Assembly (NCBI GenBank): GCA_024134725.1
Contig: CP099863.1
Span: 1,855,501-1,919,500 of the forward strand
DNA: 64,000 nucleotides
From: Bacillus sp. 1780r2a1
GTDB taxonomy: Bacteria; Bacillota; Bacilli; Bacillales; Bacillaceae_H
Direction: 5' to 3'
Below the pieces are notes generated by a model. It worked only from the letters and a program-made list of their open reading frames with translations, was not told the DNA's origin and searched no databases. Shown piece after piece: positions 17,120-24,070 of this stretch; the first letter of the stretch is position 1, and every line of letters begins with the position of its first letter. A program made the position numbers and the translations under genes.

Positions 17120-17536
17120 ATGTCAGTTTTATTTACTTCAAAAGCAACAGCAGTAGGCGGAAGGGAAGGGCACGTCAAATCAGATGATGGCCTAATTAAT
17201 TTAGATTTAGTCATGCCTTCGCCAAACAATAAAAAAGAAGGAACAAACCCTGAGCAACTTTTTGCAGCAGGATATGCTTCTTGCTTCGACGGAGCTTTAA
17301 ATTTAATTGCTAAAAAGCAAAAGCATTCTATTGAATCATCTATTACCGCTGAAGTTAGTTTAATGAAAGACCCAGCAGATGATGGATTTAAGCTAGCAGT
17401 AACGCTAAATGCACATATAAAAGGGGTATCTCAAGAAGATGCTGAAAAGCTAGTGAAAGCAGCACACGATTTTTGCCCATATTCAAAAGCAACTAGAGGA
17501 AATATTGATGTAACGTTAAACACAACGGCTGAATAA
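17120..17536 (+). CDS. ohrB: Organic hydroperoxide resistance protein (Ohr/OsmC family)
   Basis: A thiol peroxidase of 138 residues that reduces organic hydroperoxides. It has the two Ohr catalytic cysteines, in YASCFDGAL and FCPYSKATRGN, and the family N-terminus (LFTSKATAVGGREGHV). GAGGTGA before ATG 17120 decides the start over an upstream in-frame ATG at 17075. The gene is followed by a bidirectional terminator and a convergent ohrR. A sigma-B-type promoter precedes it, as for Bacillus subtilis ohrB, which is part of the general stress regulon. That favours the ohrB name, although the proteins themselves do not separate ohrA from ohrB. Confidence 0.85.
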   Translation: MSVLFTSKATAVGGREGHVKSDDGLINLDLVMPSPNNKKEGTNPEQLFAAGYASCFDGALNLIAKKQKHSIESSITAEVSLMKDPADDGFKLAVTLNAHIKGVSQEDAEKLVKAAHDFCPYSKATRGNIDVTLNTTAE

Positions 17537-17568
17537 AAAAGCGGTGCACTTTTGTGCACCGTTTTTTT
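17536..17568. terminator. Bidirectional terminator between ohr and ohrR
   Basis: CGGTGCAC/GTGCACCG stem with a TTTT loop, with an A run before it and T7 after. Confidence 0.88.
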
Positions 17569-17570
17569 AT

Positions 17571-18026
17571 TTAATTGTTTTTTCCATTATAACTATGGAT
17601 AGCAGTTAACAACTCATGAAGCATTCGTTTTAAATTTGCTAGCTCTTCAGGAGAGTAATCGGTCATATTAAATACTTCATCTGGAATTTGGCACGCTTTA
17701 TCTCGAAGCGTAGCACCTTTTTCTGTTAAGCTTACTAACACAACTCGCTCATCTTCCTGAGAGCGTTCGCGGATTACAAGCTCTTGCTCTTGCATACGTT
17801 TCAGCATTGGAGTTAGCGTACCAGAATCTAAATATAAAAGCTCTCCCATTTTTTTTACACTAACTTGTCCATGCTCCCATAGGACAAGAAGAGCTAAGTA
17901 CTGTGGATACGTGACGCCAATTTTATCTAAAAGGGGTTTATATACTTTTGTAATCTCACGTGACGTAGCATAAATCGAAAAGCAAAGCTGATTTTCTAAC
18001 TTTAATCTTGAAAATAAATCGGTCAT
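17571..18026 (-). CDS. ohrR: MarR-family organic peroxide sensor OhrR
   Basis: A MarR-family repressor of about 151 residues with the single peroxide-sensing N-terminal cysteine of the 1-Cys OhrR type (LENQLCFSIYATSREI). It has the winged-helix region (VSVKKMGELLYLDSGTLTPMLKRM) and the wing with DERVVLVSLT. ATG 18026 has GAAGGAG upstream. A TTG at 18041 overlaps that site and is less likely. AT-rich DNA just upstream (18055-18075) contains GTAATT and ACAATTTA pieces that recall OhrR operators but do not form a clean box. The convergent neighbour is its probable target, ohr. Confidence 0.9.
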   Translation of the reverse strand: MTDLFSRLKLENQLCFSIYATSREITKVYKPLLDKIGVTYPQYLALLVLWEHGQVSVKKMGELLYLDSGTLTPMLKRMQEQELVIRERSQEDERVVLVSLTEKGATLRDKACQIPDEVFNMTDYSPEELANLKRMLHELLTAIHSYNGKNN

Positions 18027-18105
18027 TTTAAGCTCCTTCAATATAATTGTTCACTATGTAATTATATACAATTTATCAAAGAGATTCAAAATAAACAAAC
18101 ATAAA

Positions 18106-18136
18106 TTTTGACATAGTTTGTCAAAATACCTTAAAT
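18106..18136 (+). promoter_or_regulatory. Promoter with palindromic operator before ydjO paralogue 1
   Basis: TTTTGACA and TGTCAAAA (18106-18113, 18119-18126) form a perfect 8-bp inverted repeat with a 5-base spacer. TTGACA inside the left arm serves as -35 and TTAAAT (18131-18136) as -10, at 17-bp spacing. A repressor bound here would block the -35 box. Confidence 0.6.
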
Positions 18137-18183
18137 AAAAAAGCATTTTTTACATATACTAAGAAAAAAAGGGAGCTGTGCTC

Positions 18184-18393
18184 ATGTATTTCGCGAAAAA
18201 AGGTATGGAAGAACAAGTTACTCAAATGATGGATACAAACGTTTATGCGTGTCAGTCTGACTCTTGTAACGGATGGATGAGAGAAGACTTTGTGACGGCA
18301 GATTATAATTGTCCAATGTGTGGAAATGAAATGTCTCAAGAAGTGAGAGAGCTACCTAAAATCAAGAAGGATTTTCAGTTTTATAATCGTTAA
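18184..18393 (+). CDS. YdjO-family cold-inducible small zinc-ribbon-like protein, paralogue 1
   Basis: A 69-residue protein with four cysteines in the YdjO arrangement: YACQSDSCNGW and NCPMCGNEM, suggesting a zinc ribbon. AAGGGAG precedes ATG 18184. Family members are annotated as cold-inducible in Bacillus, but the function is unknown. A second, clearly paralogous copy is at 31910. It lies 45 bp downstream of a palindromic promoter and ends in a long dispersed repeat that begins with a terminator hairpin. Confidence 0.82.
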   Translation: MYFAKKGMEEQVTQMMDTNVYACQSDSCNGWMREDFVTADYNCPMCGNEMSQEVRELPKIKKDFQFYNR

Positions 18394-18408
18394 GCAAAGA
18401 GCGCCTAA

Positions 18409-18701
18409 TAAAGAGGCTGGGGTATAAGTCATACAGCCAATGATAAACCTAAACGGTTGAGAGTTCCTTACTTTTAATCGTTCAGGTTTTTTTTGTTGAT
18501 TGGAAAAATGAATTTGGAAACAAGGTGGAATGAAAGCGCAGGGCACTCAACTCCTGCGGGATGATAAACAGAGGTCCCCGCAGCGAGGAGGGTCAGCTTC
18601 CTCCCCGCGGAGAGAGGCATTAGCGCAATGGAACGAATGTATTATGACGAAGAGCTCAGAAAAGGAAATATTCGTCTTTTTGGAAATTTGCTTTGTTATG
18701 T
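18409..18701 (+). repeat. Full-length copy B of the dispersed terminator-repeat family
   Basis: It begins AAAGAGGCTG and carries the hairpin (18456-18490, AATCGTTCAGGT arm, then T8GTTGATTGG). The GC-rich inner part follows, with CTCCTGCGGG (18551-18560) and TCCCCGCAG (18573-18581), and CTTCCTCCCCGCGG. It ends near CGTCTTTTTGGAAATTTG and CTTTGTTATGT. Copy C at 48402 matches from end to end. The inner CTCCTGCGGG type of sequence is a widespread Bacillus intergenic repeat. An open frame crossing it (18530-18766) is not considered a gene. Confidence 0.8.
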
Positions 18702-18712
18702 ACGCCCCTCTT

Positions 18713-18823
18713 TTATTTTTTATTATGCTTGCGGCGTCTTTTAAAATAAAAGTAAAAGCCTCCTAATAGTAAAGCAACTAATAATAATACGCTGGTTGGA
18801 AAATATAAGGTGCCAATATTCAT
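18713..18823 (-). CDS. 36-residue single-pass membrane protein
   Basis: ATG 18823 has GGAGG 8 bases upstream and opens a 36-codon frame with a TAA stop. The peptide has a short N-terminus (MNIGTLYFP), one hydrophobic helix (SVLLLVALLLGGFYFYF) and a basic tail (KRRRKHNKK). This is a classical small Bacillus membrane protein with the C-terminus in the cytoplasm by the positive-inside rule. It lies between repeat copy B and the LysM-3D gene, on the minus strand. The function is unknown, and the good ribosome binding site and topology are the support. Confidence 0.68.
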   Translation of the reverse strand: MNIGTLYFPTSVLLLVALLLGGFYFYFKRRRKHNKK

Positions 18824-18921
18824 AGTCATAACCTCCAGTATAGCAATCTAAATAGTTGAAACGTTTACGTTGTCTTAGAATTCCTATTCCCTTTATGCAG
18901 AGGGTTAAACACTAAAATAAA

Positions 18922-18946
18922 AAAAGAAGCCTCCCAGGCTTCTTTT
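18922..18946 (-). terminator. Terminator of the LysM-3D gene
   Basis: AAAAGAAGCCT/AGGCTTCTTTT stem with a CCC loop, directly after the stop of the minus-strand gene. Confidence 0.8.
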
Positions 18947-19925
18947 AGTTTAATATTTTAACTGTAACCGTTTTGCGACCCCACTTCATTGCTTCGCTTT
19001 GAGACGGAATAAAAACGTCAATACGGTTCCCTTTAATAGCACCACCCGTATCGCCTGCAATCGCTTCTCCATATCCCTCCACATAAACGCGTGATCCAAG
19101 AGGAATAACGGACGGGTCAACAGCAATTACTTTTTGATTTGGGTTTGCACGGAGGTCAATACCTGTCTTTGTAATACCACTACAGCCAGTACAAAAAGCT
19201 GTGTAAGCCGTAGCTACAACCTGAAATTCTTTCTTTACTTCCTGGTTTTCAGAAGGGGCTGGTGTTTGTGGCTTAGAAGATACAGGATTTGATACCTCAG
19301 GGGCAGCTGGTGCTGGAGCAACAGATCCATTGACTTTAAGCACTTGATTAATGTAAATTGTGTTTGCTGACAAGCCGTTTAGCTCCTGTAATCTTGAAAC
19401 TGAAACACCGTGCCTTTGGGCAATGCTCCACAACGTATCGCCTGGCTTTACTTTATATGTACTAACAGGAGCTTGTTGTTCTGGTTGTTCTATTTTTTCA
19501 TCTGCCGGTGCTGTTACAGCGCTGGAGCCATTTACAGTTAACACTTGGTTCACGTAAATAACATTGGATGATAGGTTATTATACTGTTTTAATTGCTCAA
19601 CCGATAAGCCGTGAGATTTTGCAATACGATAAAGCGTATCGCCTGATTGAACTTTATATGTATTTTGAGACGTAGAGGGTGATGGTGATGCTGTATTCGT
19701 GTCAGATGAACTACTAATATGTAAGGTTTGATTTGCATAAATGATAGTGGATGATAAGTTATTCCATACTTGTAGGTCTTTTACTGATACATTGTATTTT
19801 TTTGAAATGCTATAAAGCGTGTCTCCTGACTGAACTTTATAAGTTTCCGCGTCTGCTGATGCCATGCCTGCAATTCCCATTGAAACAAGTGCCGTTGCAC
19901 CAAGTGAAAAAATATGTTTTTTCAT
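18945..19925 (-). CDS. Secreted cell-wall protein with three LysM and a 3D domain (YocH-like)
   Basis: A 326-residue exported protein. The signal peptide ends near MASADA (residue 26). Three LysM repeats start near residues 28, 88 and 155 (YKVQSGDTLYSI, YKVQSGDTLYRIAKSHG, YKVKPGDTLWSIAQRHG), separated by Ser/Pro-rich linkers. The C-terminal 3D domain (about 233-325) has the three Asp residues, in TKTGIDLRAN, VIAVDPSVIPLG and NRIDVFIPS. LysM binds peptidoglycan. The 3D domain is a double-psi barrel linked to lytic or muramidase activity. B. subtilis YocH has two LysM, so this is a longer relative. No full WalR box was found upstream. Confidence 0.87.
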   Translation of the reverse strand: MKKHIFSLGATALVSMGIAGMASADAETYKVQSGDTLYSISKKYNVSVKDLQVWNNLSSTIIYANQTLHISSSSDTNTASPSPSTSQNTYKVQSGDTLYRIAKSHGLSVEQLKQYNNLSSNVIYVNQVLTVNGSSAVTAPADEKIEQPEQQAPVSTYKVKPGDTLWSIAQRHGVSVSRLQELNGLSANTIYINQVLKVNGSVAPAPAAPEVSNPVSSKPQTPAPSENQEVKKEFQVVATAYTAFCTGCSGITKTGIDLRANPNQKVIAVDPSVIPLGSRVYVEGYGEAIAGDTGGAIKGNRIDVFIPSQSEAMKWGRKTVTVKILN

Positions 19926-20186
19926 TCTTTTTTCTCCTTTGTGACTATGAATTTATTACCATTCTATCAATCTTATGTGACAGGAATGTTTCAATAGTAT
20001 AGATAGTTTGTTACAAAAAAGAAAATAAAGGAGAAAAATTGTGTGTTTTTTGTCGTTATTTGTAGATATAAAGTCCTATCAATAGTTAATGATAGAAAAA
20101 ATAGGAAATACATGTCAGATTTTGTGACTGCATAAAGTGTTGGAACATGCTAGAATAGAAAAGTTGTAGAGAACGGAACGAATGAG

Positions 20187-22766
20187 TTGGAGGTGAAAGG
20201 CACTGTTAGAAAAACCTTGAGACAGTGCTTAACTCAATTGAAAAAAACAGTTTCACAGTATTTAAAAGAGTGGGTTCAGGCTTTATCAATGGAAATTAGC
20301 CACTTAAAGAAAGAAGGAGGGAGAAAAGAGCAGCTAGTTAACGGTGAATACGTAGGACGATATGGAGAAGCTTTTGTGTACCGTTTTCAGATGGTACGCT
20401 TTTTTCACATAATAGATGGAACGAGCATGCGTGTAAGGGTTCAAGATGCAGAGCTTGATGGCGAGATTTTAGCTCATGAAAAGCACGAGGTATATATAAA
20501 AGTAGGGGTCTATTTAGGGGCAGATGTTCCTGTTTTGTACTTGTTCAATGAACCATGGGAGCTTTTACAGGCACTGATTGACCGGTTAGAAGAACTGAAA
20601 GACTATAAGAAAAAGCGTGCAAGAGTTAAACGTTTAATGGCGGGTACAGCGAAGGTGAATCATGAAGAATACAAAATAAAAAATGATCTTCATGAGATTT
20701 TATTGAGAGCTCACCATAATCAAACAACGTACTTATGGGGGCCTCCTGGAACAGGAAAAACATATACGCTTTCACGTATTATTAATAGCATGTACCGAAA
20801 GAAGAAGCGTGTCTTGGTAGTGTCGCACAGCAATGCAGCGGTTGATGTATTAATGAACGAAGCATTAATGCGTATTGAAGCGAAGCATAAGTGGAAAAAA
20901 GGAGAGGTTGTACGTTATGGAGCTATGGCAAATGAAGAGCTTCAAACAAAACTTTCTACGACTCTATTAGTTGAACACGAGCATCCAGATCTTGCAAGAA
21001 AAGAAAAGGACCTGCAAGAACAATATGTACGTTTAACAAGATATCCTTCTAAAGAGCGTGAAATTCAACAGGTTAAAAAGAAGCTCACTAGCGTGAAGCA
21101 GGAGATGGCAGAGCTGGAAAAAGAGCTGGTACAAAAAGCAGTCATTATTGGAACAACATTAACTAAAATGGCAACGGACGCATCGGTTTATGAAAAAGAA
21201 TATGATGTAGTAATTGTAGACGAAGTAAGTATGGCTTATACGCCACAAGTGGCTTTAGCAGCTTCTTTAGGTAAGCACATTGTTGTTTGTGGAGATTTCA
21301 AGCAACTTCCAGCCGTTTCTCAATCAAAGCATGCGTATGTGAAAGAAGCACTAGGACGTGATATATTTGAACAATCGGGGATTGCAGCACAAATTCATGA
21401 AGGAAACTGGCATCCACATTTAGTAATATTAAAGCAGCAACGTCGTATGCATCCAAATATTTCAGCGTTTACAAACGCTCATGTATATGGTGGTAAAGTA
21501 AGCGATCATCCATCTGTAGTACAGCGAGAAGCAGTTGCTCAACTAAAACCGTTTGTAGATAAAGCTCTTGTACTTCTGAATACAAGCGGTATTAAGACAT
21601 TTGCTCAAAAAGAAAAAAATGGGGGGTCACGGTATAACTTAGTGTCTGCTTTTATTTCAAGTAGCTTGCTTATTCGCGCATTTAAAAGTGGAATTACATC
21701 ATTAGGTTATGTTACCCCATATCGAGCACAAGCGCAGCTTGTAAGAGACCTAGTAAAAGGAACGATTCCTGAAGAGCATATTCTTGCTGCAACGGTTCAT
21801 AAGTTTCAAGGTTCTGAAAAAGACCTTATGATTTTTGATGCGGTTGATAGTCATCCTTTTTCAAAGCCAGGCATGCTTCTTACAAATGAATTAGCAGACC
21901 GCCTTATAAACGTAGCAATTACAAGAGCAAAAGGAAAATTTATTATGATAGGTGACGTTCCTTACTTAGCTAAACGTTTGCCTAAAGAGCGCTTGCTTTT
22001 TAAGCTACTTCAATATATGAATGAACAAAATGTCATCTACCAACCGAATGAATATTTGAAAGAAATGATTCAAGATAGCCAGCTAATTTGGCATAAAGGA
22101 ATGGATGTTGACAAGATAGTAATGGATATTAGACGTGCGAAAAATAAATTGTTTATCGTGTTGCCTACTATAAAAGAATGGCCAAATAGGCTTTGGGAAG
22201 CGATTAATAAATTTCAGGGAACGGTTACAATTTTGACAAAAGAACCTGGAAGGCTTAAGGTCAAAGAAGGAGTTGAAGTTATACCTTCTCATCTTCCTTT
22301 TTTTATCTTTGCGATGGATGAGAAGTGTTTGTGGTGTAGCAACGAGAGTAATCAAGGAAACTCTATTCCTTTAACCGTTCGCATTGAGTGCTTAGACTTT
22401 GTCCAAATGTTCTTAAGTTATGTGGATATGACGCCCGTTTTTAGTCATTCAAGGCAAGATTGGCTGCAGATAAATAAAATAGGATATTCATTAGCAGACT
22501 ACTTAAGTATATGGGATCGATGTTCGGAATGTCATAGCGTTCGAGACGCTGAAGTGACAGTAAAAGGAAAAGTTCGGTTTGTTTGTCATCACTGTGGGAA
22601 TACAGGTGGTATAACGAGGAAAATTTTCCAAGATTATTTAAGGTATGTAACTGCTGAATGTAAAGCCTGCAACAAAGAGGTTGAAGTTGCTTTTCGAGAA
22701 GGTGTTTACGCTTACTGTCCGTCATGTAAAAAAGAGGCGCTACCGAAAGATTTGCTTTCTATCTAA
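20187..22766 (+). CDS. SF1 (UPF1/DNA2-like) helicase with degenerate PLD-like and zinc-ribbon C-terminus
   Basis: About 859 residues. Walker A GPPGTGKT is at 185-192, motif II is VIVDEVSMAY, motif III is GDFKQLPA, then QQRRMHPNIS, VTPYRAQAQLV, VHKFQGSEKDLMI and LINVAITRAKGKF: a complete SF1B-type helicase. Residues about 620-740 resemble a phospholipase-D-type fold (VTILTKEPG, FFIFAMDEKCLWCSNESN) without an HKD triad. Two four-cysteine zinc ribbons follow (CSECHS...CHHCG, CKACNK...CPSCK). The start is uncertain: TTG 20187 and GTG 20193 overlap the GGAGGTGA site, and TTG 20217 is late. The B12-sensor gene starts 21 bp after the stop. The role is probably nucleic-acid repair or defence. Confidence 0.8.
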   Translation: MEVKGTVRKTLRQCLTQLKKTVSQYLKEWVQALSMEISHLKKEGGRKEQLVNGEYVGRYGEAFVYRFQMVRFFHIIDGTSMRVRVQDAELDGEILAHEKHEVYIKVGVYLGADVPVLYLFNEPWELLQALIDRLEELKDYKKKRARVKRLMAGTAKVNHEEYKIKNDLHEILLRAHHNQTTYLWGPPGTGKTYTLSRIINSMYRKKKRVLVVSHSNAAVDVLMNEALMRIEAKHKWKKGEVVRYGAMANEELQTKLSTTLLVEHEHPDLARKEKDLQEQYVRLTRYPSKEREIQQVKKKLTSVKQEMAELEKELVQKAVIIGTTLTKMATDASVYEKEYDVVIVDEVSMAYTPQVALAASLGKHIVVCGDFKQLPAVSQSKHAYVKEALGRDIFEQSGIAAQIHEGNWHPHLVILKQQRRMHPNISAFTNAHVYGGKVSDHPSVVQREAVAQLKPFVDKALVLLNTSGIKTFAQKEKNGGSRYNLVSAFISSSLLIRAFKSGITSLGYVTPYRAQAQLVRDLVKGTIPEEHILAATVHKFQGSEKDLMIFDAVDSHPFSKPGMLLTNELADRLINVAITRAKGKFIMIGDVPYLAKRLPKERLLFKLLQYMNEQNVIYQPNEYLKEMIQDSQLIWHKGMDVDKIVMDIRRAKNKLFIVLPTIKEWPNRLWEAINKFQGTVTILTKEPGRLKVKEGVEVIPSHLPFFIFAMDEKCLWCSNESNQGNSIPLTVRIECLDFVQMFLSYVDMTPVFSHSRQDWLQINKIGYSLADYLSIWDRCSECHSVRDAEVTVKGKVRFVCHHCGNTGGITRKIFQDYLRYVTAECKACNKEVEVAFREGVYAYCPSCKKEALPKDLLSI

Positions 22767-22787
22767 AAGAGAAAGGGTGTGTTCACT

Positions 22788-23450
22788 TTGGACAACCAAG
22801 CCCCCTTAGTATTAGCAAAATCACTTGTAGAAGGGAAGATACAAAAAAGTTGGTTGATCGTGGGTTCATATCTAGAAAATGGTTCGTCCTTATTGGATAC
22901 GTATCTTTTAATAACCAATGCTATGTATCAGATTGGACAATGGTGGCAAGAGAATAAAATTTCAGTTGCTGATGAACATTTGGCTACCGCGACATGTGAT
23001 TATGTACTTGCTCGACTACAGTTTACGTTGAACAAAGATAAGCTTCCAAGCAAGCGTGCTTTGCTTTTTTGTGTCGAAGGAGAAGAGCACTATATCGGTT
23101 TGAAGATGTTGGCGTCTTTGCTTGAAGAATATAGGTGGGAAGTGAAAAATTTAGGAGCTAATCTTCCTTTACCATACGCTATTAACAGCATTGAAAAGTG
23201 GAAGCCAGAAGTTGTTGGAATATCTATTTCACAGGTACATTTGTTGCCAAGCTTAAAGCAATACATTAACGAAATAGAAAGTTTAGCTTATCCACCGACT
23301 GTTTTAGTAGGTGGTAGGTTACTTCAACATTATGATCTAACTGGATATGGTTCAACACAAACCGTATTTATTAATAAGGTTGAACAATTTGAGCAGTGGC
23401 TGCTTGAAAACGCACTGAAGCAGTCTCTTGTATCGGGGGAAAAAATATGA
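22788..23450 (+). CDS. Stand-alone cobalamin-binding sensor protein with CarH-type photoreceptor signature
   Basis: A 220-residue protein with two parts. The N-terminal four-helix cap contains QIGQWWQENKISVADEHLAT: the second Trp, nine residues, then Glu-His, the W-x9-EH signature of CarH/LitR light sensors. The Rossmann-type B12 domain contains GEEHYIGLKML (E-x-H-x-x-G, with His as lower axial cobalt ligand), VGISISQVHLLPSLK and the nucleotide-tail glycines LVGGR. It has no DNA-binding domain, unlike CarH. TTG 22788 lies at good spacing from AAAGGGTG, and GTG 22779 is an alternative. It follows the helicase gene closely and overlaps the PAS gene by four bases, so the three probably form one operon. 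Confidence 0.82.
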   Translation: MDNQAPLVLAKSLVEGKIQKSWLIVGSYLENGSSLLDTYLLITNAMYQIGQWWQENKISVADEHLATATCDYVLARLQFTLNKDKLPSKRALLFCVEGEEHYIGLKMLASLLEEYRWEVKNLGANLPLPYAINSIEKWKPEVVGISISQVHLLPSLKQYINEIESLAYPPTVLVGGRLLQHYDLTGYGSTQTVFINKVEQFEQWLLENALKQSLVSGEKI

Positions 23451-24070
23451 CGTCATTATCGCTTGAAGCTATTCCCGTTCCGTTATTTATTGTGGATAAA
23501 AATGGACGAATCATTGATTTTACACCGAGCGTTACTAAAACATTTTTACCAGCTCATGAAATAGCCGACATAATTGATAAAGATAGTCATCAAAAGCTAA
23601 AAACTCTCGTTCGAGAACGAGAAGAAAAGCGTGTGGAACTTAATATGGTTACGTTTGATAATCCGGTTGCTTTATTTGATGTTTACTATAAACCAGCAGC
23701 GTATAATAACCAGGATGTATTTATTTGTTATCCTGTTCATGAATATATGACAAATATTCAGTCAACGCTAAACCAATTTAGAAGTATGATTATTCAAGAG
23801 CCAGAACATGCAAAGCAAACATTGACTGTTATTGAAGAAGATCAAGACACCATTACCCAGCTTCATTCACTCTCATCTAAGCGTCAGCTACGGGAAATGA
23901 AAAGAAATGTAAAGACGGTATTAGATTTATTGACGATTATTCATCCGGATGTAATTGAAGCTGAAAAAGCTGAGTACTTCGATTTAATCGTTACTCAGCT
24001 TTCACATACACATGAAATTATAGACGAGCTTTTATGTCAATTAAATGAAAAGAATGCCGCCGTTAATTAA
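23447..24070 (+). CDS. PAS-domain signalling protein
   Basis: A 207-residue soluble protein. The N-terminal PAS domain (EAIPVPLFIVDKNGRIIDFTPS, then VALFDVYYKPAAYNNQDVFICYP) covers residues 1-100. A helical, coiled region follows to the end (residues 110-207), possibly a dimerisation or output helix. No kinase, cyclase or DNA-binding motif is visible. The ATGA overlap with the cobalamin-sensor gene implies coupled translation and suggests the two proteins interact. Its stop overlaps, tail to tail, the stop of the hybrid kinase gene on the other strand. No ligand can be inferred. Confidence 0.75.
   Translation: MTSLSLEAIPVPLFIVDKNGRIIDFTPSVTKTFLPAHEIADIIDKDSHQKLKTLVREREEKRVELNMVTFDNPVALFDVYYKPAAYNNQDVFICYPVHEYMTNIQSTLNQFRSMIIQEPEHAKQTLTVIEEDQDTITQLHSLSSKRQLREMKRNVKTVLDLLTIIHPDVIEAEKAEYFDLIVTQLSHTHEIIDELLCQLNEKNAAVN

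Noticed and set aside
18530-18766. Plus-strand open frame of 78 codons
   Set aside because: It runs across the GC-rich centre of repeat copy B, has no ribosome binding site and overlaps the small minus-strand membrane-protein gene.
19926-20186. WalR box upstream of the LysM-3D gene
   Set aside because: Only single half-sites such as GTTACA were found on the required strand; no pair with a 5-base spacer.
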